Assembly: GCF_900186985.1 (NCBI RefSeq)
Contig: NZ_LT906447.1
Coordinates: 744,001-808,000, forward strand
From: Staphylococcus piscifermentans
Lineage (GTDB): Bacteria; Bacillota; Bacilli; Staphylococcales; Staphylococcaceae
DNA length: 64,000 nt
Reading direction: 5' to 3'
Below, in pieces: positions 46,787-56,118 of the stretch. The notes under the pieces are model-generated. The model worked only from the letters and a program-made list of their open reading frames with translations. It did not search any database and was not told the DNA's origin. The position numbers and the translations under genes were made by a program. How positions within the stretch are numbered: the stretch's first letter is position 1; every line of letters begins with the position of its first letter.

Positions 46787-47311
46787 ATGTTTGAACAATT
46801 AGAAACTGGACAAGGTTATATTGCTAAAATTGAAAGAGAAAGCTTTACAGATGGAGAAGGCGTACGGTGCAGCGTCTATGTATCTGGTTGTCCATTCAAT
46901 TGTAAAGGCTGCTATAACCAGGCATCCCAGCAATTCACTTATGGAGAACCATTCAATCATGAGGTGCTGGTGAACATTATTGAAGCGTGTAGCCCATCGT
47001 ATATCGCAGGTTTAAGTATTTTAGGCGGAGAACCATTTTGTAATCTAGATACGGTAGAACCTATAGTGCAGGCTTTTCGAAATAAATTCGGTGATGAAAA
47101 ATCTATTTGGATTTGGTCTGGATTTATTTTTGAAGCTTTGCAGAAAAAAGCAGGCAGAAGAGGGGAATTGCTGAAAGAGATTGATGTACTCGTGGATGGG
47201 CCGTTTATGGAACAGCTCTATCAACCTGGTTTAGCTTATAAAGGCTCATTGAACCAACGCGTGATTGATGTACAAACTTCTTTGAAAGCTTGTACTGTTA
47301 TTGAATATTAA
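46787..47311 (+). CDS. nrdG: Anaerobic ribonucleotide reductase activase
   Basis: 174-aa radical-SAM activase. CPFNCKGC (CxxxCxxC at about residues 31-38) holds the [4Fe-4S] cluster that splits S-adenosylmethionine and generates the NrdD glycyl radical. LSILGGEPFCN near residue 76 is the SAM-contact GGE motif. The gene starts 6 bp after nrdD, so the pair is one operon under the NrdR boxes. Normal family length. Confidence 0.95.
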   Translation: MFEQLETGQGYIAKIERESFTDGEGVRCSVYVSGCPFNCKGCYNQASQQFTYGEPFNHEVLVNIIEACSPSYIAGLSILGGEPFCNLDTVEPIVQAFRNKFGDEKSIWIWSGFIFEALQKKAGRRGELLKEIDVLVDGPFMEQLYQPGLAYKGSLNQRVIDVQTSLKACTVIEY

Positions 47312-47314
47312 AAA

Positions 47315-47358
47315 ATACCGGTTGAATTGGAATTAAATCCAATTGCAGCCGGTTTTAA
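47315..47358. terminator. Bidirectional terminator nrdG / glycosylase
   Basis: ACCGGTT and AGCCGGTT outer arms with inner ATTGGA/TCCAAT; A- and T-runs flank. Confidence 0.75.
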
Positions 47359-47975
47359 TTTTGACTTTTCCAAGTATCTTCTGGTGCAGTCATTTCAGAT
47401 TTACGCATGCGAGAGACATAAGGATTACCTTTAACAGTGAAGCGAAGCGGTTTATGTGTCCATTCTCCTTTATTCGGAACACCGATACGTGGGCTTTCGA
47501 CGATAGAAACAGGTAGTTTACGTGCCTCAACATCAATGGACAGCGGTCCTTCATTTAAGCGCGTGCCATCCAATTCCATCGTCATATTGAAAGCACGTGT
47601 CCACTTGCCAGGACCATTCGTTAAATCGATGCCTTCTTTGCCATTTCTATTTTCTATCATTTGATCTGTAATAAATTCAGGCTCTAAGGCTCTGATAAGT
47701 ATCCCTTCAGCGGTACCAGCAGGTTGCGTTACTAAATTGATTAATAAATGCGTATGCATAACATGAGCGTAGACGGTTCCTCCATCTTTATACATCGATT
47801 GCACACGAGGCGTTCGGCGTCCGTTATAAGTATGTGCCGCTTCGTCGATTGCTCCGAGATAAGCTTCAGTTTCTACAATATAGCCTGAAAATTGATTTTC
47901 TCCATCATCAAAGGTTAATTTGACACCTAATAAATCTTTCGCAATTTCTGGCGTAGTACGATTGATAAAATCCAT
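47355..47975 (-). CDS. 3-methyladenine DNA glycosylase (AAG/MPG family)
   Basis: 206-aa base-excision repair enzyme of the mammalian AAG type that removes alkylated purines such as 3-methyladenine and hypoxanthine. The active-site glutamate lies in [15 protein letters not shown] (about residue 36), the base-flipping wall in [20 protein letters not shown] strand ([16 protein letters not shown], about 69-84), and the DNA-contact [12 protein letters not shown] near 122. AAGGAGG precedes the ATG. Monocistronic. Confidence 0.9.
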   Translation of the reverse strand: MDFINRTTPEIAKDLLGVKLTFDDGENQFSGYIVETEAYLGAIDEAAHTYNGRRTPRVQSMYKDGGTVYAHVMHTHLLINLVTQPAGTAEGILIRALEPEFITDQMIENRNGKEGIDLTNGPGKWTRAFNMTMELDGTRLNEGPLSIDVEARKLPVSIVESPRIGVPNKGEWTHKPLRFTVKGNPYVSRMRKSEMTAPEDTWKSQN

Positions 47976-48275
47976 GACTGGCCTCCTTGTATCATAAATT
48001 TACGTTTACACTTGTTATTTATTTTAAGCAATTTTTAATCATAATAACAATAATGTGTTTGAAAAATTGAAGTATAACACTGATGATGATTGTAAATATT
48101 GTAAAAAAATCATTTAGAAAATCAGATAAATCAAAGTGTTGTGTTAATATAATAATAAATACTTAAGTCAATTTATAATTATGCTTAATGTTTAAACAAA
48201 TTGTCTTTCATTCAATATTAACGGTATATTGAATTGACGTAACAAGAGATAATTAACATACGAGGAGGCGTTCTT
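47976..48275. other. Non-coding region between glycosylase and DUF805 genes
   Basis: A very AT-rich 300 bp with no gene. It must hold both divergent promoters; a TATAAT lies at 48148-48153 on the plus strand. No structured RNA or strong operator was recognised. Confidence 0.5.
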
Positions 48276-48845
48276 ATGGAAAAACGAGTAGGGTTCGGGG
48301 AATCTTTTGTGCTCTTTTGGAAGAACTATGTCAATTTTCAAGGACGTGCAACACGTCCTGAATATTGGTTTATGACTTTGTGGAGTTTCATTATCTTTCT
48401 GCCCATCACAATTATTGCAGTTATCGGTATGAGTATAATGATAGCGGGCAGCGCAAATGGTTCAGATGGCATGATAGCTATCGGCGCATTAATATATTTT
48501 GGTCTGATGATTATAGCAACTTTAATCGGCTTGGCAATGCTGTTGCCTTCTATTGCATTATTGTTCCGTCGTTTTCATGATACTGGGAGATCAGCCAAAA
48601 TTTATTTCTTCTTTTTAGGATATGCCATCATTGGATACATTATAGTGATTCTCGCAGTCAATGCTTCTGATGCTGCAGCTTGGTCTATCATTTTAGGATT
48701 CTTAATTTGGATGGGCTACATGGCTTTTGCGATTTATATGTTTGTCATCACTGTTTTACCGAGTGAGCCGAGAGACAATAAATATGGTCTTGTAAGAGGG
48801 AGCGCTCGTGTTCAGGCAGGTGATGCAAATTGGAGAAAAGAGTAG
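48276..48845 (+). CDS. DUF805 membrane protein, copy 1
   Basis: 189-aa protein of the DUF805 (YhaH-like) family with about four helices (residues 25-48, 62-92, 105-127, 133-155). It opens MEKRVGFGESFVLFWKNY and shows the family signatures GRATRPEYWFM and LLFRRFHDTGRSAK. Function unknown. It overlaps copy 2 by 16 bp, so the two are translationally coupled. GGAGG precedes the ATG. Confidence 0.82.
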   Translation: MEKRVGFGESFVLFWKNYVNFQGRATRPEYWFMTLWSFIIFLPITIIAVIGMSIMIAGSANGSDGMIAIGALIYFGLMIIATLIGLAMLLPSIALLFRRFHDTGRSAKIYFFFLGYAIIGYIIVILAVNASDAAAWSIILGFLIWMGYMAFAIYMFVITVLPSEPRDNKYGLVRGSARVQAGDANWRKE

Positions 48846-49444
48846 GTTTCGGTCGCGCCTTCTTGCTTTTTTGGAAAAATTATTTCAATTTTAAAGGGCG
48901 GGCCAGACGTGCTGAATTCTGGTGGTGGACACTATGGAATTTTCTTATTTTTTCGTTGCTTGGATTAAGCAGTACTATATCTTTCTTTTACTGGTTCGCT
49001 AATTCGTTTGATGGCCATAAGACAGCAGCACTCAACTCAGCTATCATCTTTATGATTAGTGCAGGACTATACCTTTTCTTACTTGTAGCAACACTGATAC
49101 CGAATATCGCGTTATTAATTCGGCGATTTCATGATACAGGAAGAAAAATGACTGTACCCATTTGTTTTATCGTTGCTACGATCTCATATAACTTCATAAA
49201 CCCTATGGTAAGAACAGATGCACAGCACCATGGTGTTTTATGGATATTTGTTGTTCTATTTTTATTAATCTACGTTGCCTTGGCGGTTTATATTTTTGTA
49301 ATTACATTATTACCTAGTCAACCAGAAGACAACAAATACGGACGTGGTCCTGCAGGTAAAAAATTCGAGCAAGGTCATGCACCCACTTCTCATAAATCCT
49401 ATTCTGAGTCAGCGACTGGCAGTCATCACACACATTATGAATAA
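48830..49444 (+). CDS. DUF805 membrane protein, copy 2
   Basis: 204-aa paralogue of the preceding protein, opening MEKRVGFGRAFLLFWKNY with GRARRAEFWWW and LLIRRFHDTGRKMT. It starts at TTG 48830 within the end of copy 1 (16-bp overlap) with a weak AGGTGA; because this reading restores the exact N terminus of copy 1, the start is well supported. A His/Ser-rich tail (SGSHHTHYE-like) is unique to this copy. Tandem duplication followed by divergence; a heteromeric complex is possible. Confidence 0.8.
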   Translation: MEKRVGFGRAFLLFWKNYFNFKGRARRAEFWWWTLWNFLIFSLLGLSSTISFFYWFANSFDGHKTAALNSAIIFMISAGLYLFLLVATLIPNIALLIRRFHDTGRKMTVPICFIVATISYNFINPMVRTDAQHHGVLWIFVVLFLLIYVALAVYIFVITLLPSQPEDNKYGRGPAGKKFEQGHAPTSHKSYSESATGSHHTHYE

Positions 49445-49451
49445 TAGACTT

Positions 49452-49492
49452 GAAAGACGATTTCTTTTTCAATAAAGAAGTCGTTTTTTTAT
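49452..49492 (+). terminator. Terminator after DUF805 pair
   Basis: GACGATTTCTTT and AAAGAAGTCGT arms followed by seven T. Confidence 0.8.
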
Positions 49493-49514
49493 TAGTTTTT
49501 TGAATATCATTGAT

Positions 49515-49546
49515 GTCATTTTGACTAATATACTTGTCAAAATGAC
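49515..49546. promoter_or_regulatory. Paired operators of the XRE gene
   Basis: GTCATTTTGAC (49515-49525) and GTCAAAATGAC (49536-49546) are reverse complements, and each is itself a GTCA-N3-TGAC dyad; their starts are 21 bp apart. They overlap possible -35 boxes (TTGACT 49521-49526, TTGTCA 49534-49539), as expected for autorepression by the XRE protein encoded 40 bp downstream. Confidence 0.6.
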
Positions 49547-49585
49547 AAAGATAATATAGTATAGTGGTTAACGGAGGTTAGAAAT

Positions 49586-49792
49586 ATGAGAACACGCGTT
49601 AAAGAATTGCGGGCACGAGACGGCTATAACCAAACACAACTCGCTAAAAAAGCAGGAATTTCACGTCAAACAGTCTCTTTGATTGAAAGAAATGAATTCA
49701 TGCCTTCCGTACTTACTGCAGCTAAAATAGCACGTATATTTGGAGAACGGATTGAAGATATTTTTATTTTTGAGGAGGATGATTATGAGTAA
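49586..49792 (+). CDS. XRE-family DNA-binding protein
   Basis: 68-aa single-domain Cro/CI-type regulator. The helix-turn-helix is NQTQLAKKAGISRQTVSLIE (residues about 14-33), followed by NEFMPSVLTAAKIARIFGE. It has the size and layout of the small regulators paired with membrane proteins in firmicutes. It overlaps the next gene by 8 bp. CGGAGG precedes the ATG. Confidence 0.85.
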   Translation: MRTRVKELRARDGYNQTQLAKKAGISRQTVSLIERNEFMPSVLTAAKIARIFGERIEDIFIFEEDDYE

Positions 49793-50507
49793 AGTTAAGA
49801 GAAATATACATTCTTTATTTAAAATTGTATTATTTGCACTAGCAGGTTTTATAGTTGGTTATAGTGTTATGTACTTCGGAAAAAACGACTATCCCAGAAT
49901 AATTAATAGTCAAGGTACGATAGTAAGTACCATTTTCACAACTGCTATTATTACTGCTATTGGTGCATTGATGATTAGTAAAATAAATAATGCTGAAAAA
50001 TTTAAAATTAAAATTGAAAATGGCGATATTTATGCCGATAAATATGATTTCTTATTTAATAAAAATATTTACAATGCATCTTTGTTGGTGTATATCTCTA
50101 TATTTTTCAGTTTGATTAATATTATAGTCATTACATTGTTCCAATCCACATTTAATAATGTATGGTTTATCACAATTATTCCTTTTTTAATATGTATCTA
50201 TTTAAGTAGCCGTTATACGCGAAAAATTACAAAAATAGATGACAGATTACCAAAATATAATGATCCTGAATATACTAACAAGCTTATCAATGCTATGGAT
50301 GAAGGCGAAAAACACTGCACATATGAAGCGTTGTTTAAAATTTATCGATATAATATTTCAATTCTAATGATGTTAATCATTATTTTAGCAGCCTGTTCGA
50401 TTATCACAGGAGCCAATATGGCTATTGCCTTATTTTCATTACTAGCACTCTACGTTTTCAATATTACTTTCTACTATGTCAAAATCGGTAAATATTTCAA
50501 TCAATAA
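49785..50507 (+). CDS. DUF3169-like membrane protein
   Basis: 240-aa membrane protein with about six helices (residues 9-28, 43-60, 98-118, 122-140, 190-208, 210-230) and a cytoplasmic middle part (TKIDDRLPKYNDPEYTNKL). It resembles DUF3169 proteins by memory; function unknown. The ATG at 49785 follows GAGGAGG by 7 bases and overlaps the XRE gene by 8 bp, so the two form a coupled pair. A role as a sensor or bacteriocin-immunity-type partner of the XRE protein is only speculation. Confidence 0.72.
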   Translation: MSKVKRNIHSLFKIVLFALAGFIVGYSVMYFGKNDYPRIINSQGTIVSTIFTTAIITAIGALMISKINNAEKFKIKIENGDIYADKYDFLFNKNIYNASLLVYISIFFSLINIIVITLFQSTFNNVWFITIIPFLICIYLSSRYTRKITKIDDRLPKYNDPEYTNKLINAMDEGEKHCTYEALFKIYRYNISILMMLIIILAACSIITGANMAIALFSLLALYVFNITFYYVKIGKYFNQ

Positions 50508-50628
50508 TATTGAAAGTTTATGAAAATATCCAGATTAACAATAGAGTTGTCTTAATACTATGATAATATTAAGATAAGTATTCTATATTATTTAAAACTT
50601 AACAATTCACGCAAAGGAGATGAGGAGC

Positions 50629-51528
50629 ATGTCATTAGAATTAAAAGATGTCACTAAGAAATACGGCGATAAAACAGTGGTGAATGATATTTCTTTATCG
50701 CTAGAGAATGGCAAGATGTTAGGATTTTTAGGCCGCAACGGTGCAGGTAAGACGACAACATTCCGCATGATACTAGGTTTAACGCCATTGACAGAAGGTT
50801 CTATTACATATAATGGCAACAAGATGGGCGAGCAAATGTTCAATAAAGTAGGCTATCTGCCTGAAGAACGCGGTTTACATCCCAAGATGAAGGTTAAAGA
50901 TGAATTACGTTATCTGGCTACTTTGAAAGGAATGCCAAGAAAAGATTTTGATCAAGCTTTAGATTATTGGTTGAATCGCTTTAAAATTATAGAAAATAAA
51001 GAGAAGAAAATAGAGGCTTTATCTAAAGGGAATCAACAAAAAATTCAATTGCTCGCTAGTCTCATGCACCGCCCTGAGCTGTTGATTTTGGATGAACCTT
51101 TCAGCGGTTTGGATCCAGTAAATGTGGAACTGTTGAAATCAGCTGTAAAAGATTTGAATGAAGAGGGGACGACTATTATTTTCAGTTCCCATCGAATGGA
51201 GCACGTTGAAGAGCTTTGTGATGATGTGTGTATTTTAAATAACGGCAACCTTGTGCTGCAAGGTGATATCCAATCTATTAAAGATCAATTTGATTTGAAA
51301 AAAGTAGTGATTGAGACAGATAAACCTCTAGCAGAATTAGAGGAAATAGAAGGAGTCTCTCAAGTGAACCGTTCCAAACGAGAAATCACTTTAACAGTAG
51401 AAAATCAAGCAGCAGCTGAACGTGTCTATGAAGCAGTGACAAGAAGCGGATTTGTTAAACGTTTCCAAGTATTAGAACCTTCTATTCAAGATATCTTTAT
51501 CGACAAGGTAGGTGATATTCATGAGTAA
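50629..51528 (+). CDS. ABC transporter ATPase (NatA/YhaQ-like)
   Basis: 299-aa ATPase: Walker A GRNGAGKTT (about residue 38), signature LSKGNQQKIQ (about 132), Walker B LLILDEPFSGLDP (about 151), switch histidine FSSHRMEH (about 190) and a C-terminal regulatory domain of about 85 residues typical of the NatA/DrrA group. The ATG at 50629 is 9 bases after AAAGGAG; an earlier in-frame ATG at 50620 abuts it. It overlaps the permease gene by 8 bp. Together they would export sodium, a drug or a peptide. Confidence 0.88.
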   Translation: MSLELKDVTKKYGDKTVVNDISLSLENGKMLGFLGRNGAGKTTTFRMILGLTPLTEGSITYNGNKMGEQMFNKVGYLPEERGLHPKMKVKDELRYLATLKGMPRKDFDQALDYWLNRFKIIENKEKKIEALSKGNQQKIQLLASLMHRPELLILDEPFSGLDPVNVELLKSAVKDLNEEGTTIIFSSHRMEHVEELCDDVCILNNGNLVLQGDIQSIKDQFDLKKVVIETDKPLAELEEIEGVSQVNRSKREITLTVENQAAAERVYEAVTRSGFVKRFQVLEPSIQDIFIDKVGDIHE

Positions 51529-52753
51529 ATTCTGGGCAACCTTCTCGTTAACTTATATGAATAAGATTAAATCCCGTTCCTTTATTATTATGACCGTCAT
51601 TATTGCCTTACTTATTATCGGTGGCGCGAATGCGAATAAAATTATCGATATGTTCAGTGGCGGACCGGATAAAATTGGCATTGTCACAGATAATCAGCAA
51701 GTTTATCAAATGGTTAAATCGCAAAGTGAGAAGATGGAAGATAAAGGTACAAAGTTTACGCATATCTCTGAGAAACAAGCGCTTAAAGATGTGAAAAAAG
51801 ATAAACTGGATAAAGCTTATATCATTTCTTTCAAAGGTCAGCAAATAGAAGGTAAAATTGTCAGCAAAGATTCAGTTTCAAATGAATCTGAACAAAAATT
51901 AGAAAGCATCTTAACACCGATACAAACGCAAGCGATTGCTAAAAGTGTAAATTTAAGTTCAAAAGACCTTCAGGCTTTACAACAAAAATCCAAAGTAACA
52001 TCTCAAGCAATCGGCAAGAATGCACAACAACTTTCTGCACAAGATAAAGTAGCCAATATTATTATTTTATATGCAGGTATTATGTTGATGTTCTTTATCA
52101 TCATTAACTACGCTAACCAAGTCGCTATGGAAGTGGCAACTGAAAAGACATCTCGTGTAATCGAAATGGTGATTACCAGTATTTCACCTGTCAAACATAT
52201 ATTAGCTAAAATATTAGCTATCATTGCTGTGGCCTTTACGCAAATACTTATTTTTGTCATTGTCGGCGTGATCAGTATTTATCTATCCGATTTAAAAGAT
52301 GTCATTAAAAAATTCAATGTGAAAATTACCGATGTTACAATACAATTATTAATTGTCGGAGTGATTTGTCTGGTAATCGGAATTATTTCTTATACGATTT
52401 TAGGAACGATTTTAGGTTCACTAGCTACTCGGATTGAAGATATGAACCAAGCGTTAATGCCGATGACGATAGTAAGTTTTATTGCTTTCTATATCGCCAT
52501 CTTCAGTTTGAATACACCTGAAACGACGTTGACTAAGATTACAAGTTTTATTCCATTGATTTCACCGTTTGTATTGTTCTTAAGAGCTTCTACGCCAGAA
52601 CTGCAATTATGGGAAATTATTGTCAGTGTTCTGCTTTCCCTGATTGTAATGGTACTCTTACTGTGGATTGCGGTTCGCAGTTATCGAGATTCAGTCCTTA
52701 CTTTTGAAAAAGGTTTCTTTAAAGGATTAAAACGTGCATTTAAGAAGTCATAA
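51521..52753 (+). CDS. ABC-2 type permease (NatB/YhaP-like)
   Basis: 410-aa permease: one N-terminal helix (about residues 15-35), a large outside domain (40-170) and five to six C-terminal helices from about residue 178. The architecture and INYANQVAMEVATEKTSRVIE before the second helix block are those of NatB/ABC-2 transporters. The ATG at 51521 lies inside the end of the ATPase gene (8-bp overlap) with AGGTGAT before it. In Bacillus the NatAB pair exports Na+; here the cargo is unknown. Confidence 0.87.
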   Translation: MSKFWATFSLTYMNKIKSRSFIIMTVIIALLIIGGANANKIIDMFSGGPDKIGIVTDNQQVYQMVKSQSEKMEDKGTKFTHISEKQALKDVKKDKLDKAYIISFKGQQIEGKIVSKDSVSNESEQKLESILTPIQTQAIAKSVNLSSKDLQALQQKSKVTSQAIGKNAQQLSAQDKVANIIILYAGIMLMFFIIINYANQVAMEVATEKTSRVIEMVITSISPVKHILAKILAIIAVAFTQILIFVIVGVISIYLSDLKDVIKKFNVKITDVTIQLLIVGVICLVIGIISYTILGTILGSLATRIEDMNQALMPMTIVSFIAFYIAIFSLNTPETTLTKITSFIPLISPFVLFLRASTPELQLWEIIVSVLLSLIVMVLLLWIAVRSYRDSVLTFEKGFFKGLKRAFKKS

Positions 52754-52782
52754 TTGTATAAAATAGGTTCAAATGTTAACTA

Positions 52783-52830
52783 ATGGCACACCTTTGCTAG
52801 ATTGTATCTAGTCATCGGTGTGCCTTATTG
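52783..52830 (+). terminator. Terminator of the ABC operon
   Basis: GGCACACC and GGTGTGCC outer arms with inner CTAGAT/ATCTAG, followed by TTATTGTT. Confidence 0.8.
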
Positions 52831-52874
52831 TTAAAATATAGAGTGAGGAAAGTAATAAACAGGTGGCAAATAGA

Positions 52875-53201
52875 ATGGTTTATCCAATTTTAATATTTAT
52901 TTTAGCAGGGCTGTGTGAAATAGGCGGTGGTTATCTCATTTGGTTATGGTTGAGAACAGCACAATCACCGCTCTTAGGATTACTGGGAGGTATCCTTTTA
53001 ATTTCATATGGCATTGTCGCAACTTTTCAAGTATTTCCGACGTTCAGCCGAGTTTATACCGCTTACGGGGGAGTATTTATTGTGATGAGTATCTTGTGGG
53101 GATACGTATTTGATAAACAGACACCAGATAAGTATGATGTTTTGGGCGCTATTGTTTGCATTATCGGTGTCTTAATCATGTTGCTGCCTGACAGAAGCTG
53201 A
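52875..53201 (+). CDS. YnfA/UPF0060-family membrane protein
   Basis: 108-aa, four-helix small membrane protein. [14 protein letters not shown] (about residue 13), [15 protein letters not shown] (about 56) and the C-terminal [16 protein letters not shown] are the family hallmarks. It is an SMR-like fold; some YnfA proteins export cationic compounds. The ATG at 52875 is preferred over the GTG at 52863 because AGGTGG lies 8 bases before it and it gives the family length. Confidence 0.85.
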   Translation: MVYPILIFILAGLCEIGGGYLIWLWLRTAQSPLLGLLGGILLISYGIVATFQVFPTFSRVYTAYGGVFIVMSILWGYVFDKQTPDKYDVLGAIVCIIGVLIMLLPDRS

Positions 53202-53235
53202 TTTGAAGCGGTGAGTTAGGAAAGGGTGTATTGAA

Positions 53236-54252
53236 ATGATGTTTACGAAAGTGGAGCACCAAAGAAACGGCCTCGATTTAATCAAGATTGATAACGACGA
53301 AACAAAAATTGTATTTACGAATTATGGCGCAAGAATTGTAACGTGGAAATATGAAGATAATATTATTGTCTTAGGCAATGTAGTGGAAGCGGATGAATTC
53401 TATCAAGATAACCCCTATTACTTCGGCGCAAGTGTCGGTCGTTATGCCGGACGCATTGCAGACGGTAAATTTACCCTTGATGGCCAAACATATCAATTAG
53501 AACAAAATGATCCGCCGAATCACCTGCACGGTGGTTCAAACGGTATCGACCACCGTTACTTCGATTACGAAATTATTGATGAAAACGGCGGCTACATTCA
53601 AATTATCTTCACAACAGTGATTAAAGAAGCAGATGATCATTACCCTGGCGATATTAAATTGAAGATTGTACATACGTATGATATTGATAATCGATGGACG
53701 ATTGAATATTACGCAGAGTCTGATCAAACAACTTTATTCAATCCGACAAATCATGTCTATTTCAACTTGAATAGGGATAATAAAGAAGTAGATAATCATT
53801 ATTTTACGAGCGAGAAACTGGGCATGCATTTATTGAATGAGCAAAATCTGCCTGATGCACGTACACCTTTAGATTTAGTAGATTTATTTGATAAACATAA
53901 AATACGTCTGACTGAAATATTTGAGAGTGAAGCACCTCAATTGAAAGCACAGATAGATAAATATAATGGGTTGGACCATCCGTTCTCTATCGGTGAAGAA
54001 TTAGTGATTGAAAACAGCCAATTTCTTTTAAAAATGCAGACGGATATGCCGAATGTGGTGGTCTTCACTTTTAATGATACGAGTGAGTGGGACAGTGATA
54101 TGAATATCTACAAACCACATTCTGGATTTACCCTAGAGGCCCAAAGTTTACCGAACGATATCAATATTCAAGGTAAGGATGCACCATCCATTTTGCAGAA
54201 CGATCGTGCATTTTATTCTCGAACAACCTACCAAATTATTGAAAAACTGTAG
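53236..54252 (+). CDS. galM: Aldose 1-epimerase (galactose mutarotase)
   Basis: 338-aa beta-sandwich enzyme interconverting alpha and beta anomers of galactose and other aldoses. Active-site histidines are in NHLHGGSNG (about residue 95) and NPTNHVYFNL (about 170), and the catalytic glutamate is in GFTLEAQSLPNDIN (about 297). There are no gal genes beside it; rpiA follows 26 bp later in the same direction, suggesting a small sugar-metabolism operon. Two ATG codons (53236, 53239) are possible. Confidence 0.9.
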   Translation: MMFTKVEHQRNGLDLIKIDNDETKIVFTNYGARIVTWKYEDNIIVLGNVVEADEFYQDNPYYFGASVGRYAGRIADGKFTLDGQTYQLEQNDPPNHLHGGSNGIDHRYFDYEIIDENGGYIQIIFTTVIKEADDHYPGDIKLKIVHTYDIDNRWTIEYYAESDQTTLFNPTNHVYFNLNRDNKEVDNHYFTSEKLGMHLLNEQNLPDARTPLDLVDLFDKHKIRLTEIFESEAPQLKAQIDKYNGLDHPFSIGEELVIENSQFLLKMQTDMPNVVVFTFNDTSEWDSDMNIYKPHSGFTLEAQSLPNDINIQGKDAPSILQNDRAFYSRTTYQIIEKL

Positions 54253-54278
54253 TAAATTGAAGACAAGGAGTATTCAGC

Positions 54279-54962
54279 ATGGATATAAGAGCTTTGAAAT
54301 TAAAAACTGTTGAGGATGCAGTCGCAGAAATTAAAGATGGCATGGTAGTGGGCATTGGTACAGGAAGCACTATTGAATTATTATTGCCCCGAATTGCAGA
54401 ACTGCTAAATACAGGAACACATATCATCGGAGTGTGCACTTCGAATAAAACTGCATTACTAGCAAAAGAGCTTGGTATTAAGATAGTAGATGTAAATGAT
54501 GTCGACTATATTGATGTGGCCATTGATGGTGCGGATGAGTTTGATGCTGACTTAAACTTGATTAAGGGTGGCGGTGGAGCACTCTTTCGTGAAAAAGTTA
54601 TTGATGATTTGGCAGAACGTTTTGTGGTCATTGCTGACGAGACAAAATTTGTCGATTATCTCGGACAAACTTTCAAACTGCCAGTTGAAGTTGATAAGTT
54701 CAATTGGATGCTGGTGGCGAAAAAAATTACACGTGATACACAAGCGCAAGTCTCACGCCGAAATGTGGAAGATATTCCATTTGTTACAGATAATGGTAAT
54801 TATATCTTAGACGTTGAACTGCTTCCGAATACAGATGCGTACGCTATGCATGAATACTTGATTCATTTAACAGGTGTCTTAGAGACGGGATATTTCCTTG
54901 ACGTGGCTGATCGCGTTATTATCGGCACACAAGACGGAGTTAAAATTTTAGATAGAGCTTAA
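54279..54962 (+). CDS. rpiA: Ribose-5-phosphate isomerase A
   Basis: 227-aa enzyme of the pentose phosphate pathway. GIGTGSTIELLLPRI (residues about 22-36) binds phosphate, DGADEFDADLNLIKGGGGAL (about 80-99) contains the active-site aspartates and lysine, and VIADETKFVDYLG (about 118-130) follows. AAGGAG precedes the ATG. It is last of the galM-rpiA pair, ended by a perfect hairpin, and convergent with lyrA as in S. aureus. Confidence 0.94.
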   Translation: MDIRALKLKTVEDAVAEIKDGMVVGIGTGSTIELLLPRIAELLNTGTHIIGVCTSNKTALLAKELGIKIVDVNDVDYIDVAIDGADEFDADLNLIKGGGGALFREKVIDDLAERFVVIADETKFVDYLGQTFKLPVEVDKFNWMLVAKKITRDTQAQVSRRNVEDIPFVTDNGNYILDVELLPNTDAYAMHEYLIHLTGVLETGYFLDVADRVIIGTQDGVKILDRA

Positions 54963-54972
54963 GATATAAGAA

Positions 54973-55007
54973 AAGCTGATGCAGAAGGAACTGCATCAGC
55001 TTTTTAA
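54973..55007. terminator. Bidirectional terminator rpiA / lyrA
   Basis: AAAGCTGATGCAG and CTGCATCAGCTTT are perfect 13-base arms with a 6-nt loop. Confidence 0.85.
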
Positions 55008-55008
55008 T

Positions 55009-56076
55009 TTAACGTCGTTGATTTTTCTTTGAAAATGTAGAGCGTTTGTTGTTTGGATTCGTATTTTCTTCTGATTGTTTGATTTCTTCTTCTGCATCTT
55101 CGACGGCAGTAGAAGTAGGATGGCTCTCTGCTTCAGGAGCCTCTTCAAGGTTTTCTTTTTCTGCAGAAGTGTTTTCAGGGTCTGTATCTTCTTTCGCTTG
55201 TTGTTCAGCTGCGGATGAAGTCTTGATGTCATCGTCTTCTGGGTCTTTCGGATAGTCGAGATAGTTATCCGGATCGACTTCTTCTAATGAGTCTTTAGTA
55301 AAGTAGTAAAGTGCAGCACGGATAATTAAACTTAGGATAATAAAGGCGGCTGCAACTGCTGCTGTACTTAGGGCGATTACTTTCATTGAGAATAAATCGC
55401 CGACTTCTTCACTGAAGAAAAAGACGAGTGCAAAGGACATGAGAGCGTGGAAGACCACTGCGATGTAAATGGTACGTCCTTTAGTTGCGCGGATGAGTTC
55501 ACCGATAATCATTGAGAATGCAAAACTATAGAGCAGATTATAGAGTGTATATTCTATTGAATATGTAGTATTAACATTCCAGATCGCGTATAAAACACCT
55601 ACTATAATAGAAGCGAAGAAGGTATTCATTTTCGTTTCAACGATGTTTTGTAAATAAGAACGGAAACCGAATTCTACAAAAAACGCCATGCATAAATGCC
55701 CGATTAAAATAGTCCATATGGAAACGGATAAATTTTTTGATTGTAAAATGATAAAGCTGTCTGCATATGTGTTAAAGATGAACATGCAGATTATAAGAAT
55801 AATAAGCGGCAAAATCATTGCCAATAATAATCTTTCAATAACTTTGAAACTGAGTGAGAGTTTTAAACTCGCGATTTGAGCACGTTTGTTTTTAAATACT
55901 AGTATGCAGATAATAGCTGCAATGAAAGGTGCCAGAGTACTCATATCAAAGACAAAACGTTTGAATGGTACTGCTGTTTGAAAATCTTTCAGAATCAATG
56001 GGAATGCAAAGGCAAGTACAAAGAAGACAAAAATTGTCATCGCCCATTGGAAACCTGATATACGTTTCATATTCAT
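55009..56076 (-). CDS. lyrA: CPBP-like membrane protein LyrA/SpdC (lysostaphin resistance protein A)
   Basis: 355-aa protein with about eight helices (residues 1-270) and an acidic disordered cytoplasmic tail (about 275-355, rich in Glu/Asp/Ser). It reads closely to S. aureus LyrA/SpdC ([30 protein letters not shown]). The CPBP protease active site is degraded: the first motif EExxxR is VEFGFR, the second lacks its histidine (VLYAIWN) and the last lacks asparagine (FHALMSF), so catalysis is improbable. In S. aureus it scaffolds the SagB glucosaminidase and affects glycan length and surface-protein display. The ATG at 56076 follows GGAGG by 10 bases. The tail is shorter than in S. aureus (419 aa). 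Confidence 0.88.
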   Translation of the reverse strand: MNMKRISGFQWAMTIFVFFVLAFAFPLILKDFQTAVPFKRFVFDMSTLAPFIAAIICILVFKNKRAQIASLKLSLSFKVIERLLLAMILPLIILIICMFIFNTYADSFIILQSKNLSVSIWTILIGHLCMAFFVEFGFRSYLQNIVETKMNTFFASIIVGVLYAIWNVNTTYSIEYTLYNLLYSFAFSMIIGELIRATKGRTIYIAVVFHALMSFALVFFFSEEVGDLFSMKVIALSTAAVAAAFIILSLIIRAALYYFTKDSLEEVDPDNYLDYPKDPEDDDIKTSSAAEQQAKEDTDPENTSAEKENLEEAPEAESHPTSTAVEDAEEEIKQSEENTNPNNKRSTFSKKNQRR

Positions 56077-56118
56077 TTTTTTGAAACCTCCAATTAAGTA
56101 CGCGGTGATTCCACACAA

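Noticed and set aside
47995..48015. cre site at TTTACGTTTACACTT
   Set aside because: The required CA/TG end is missing on one side.
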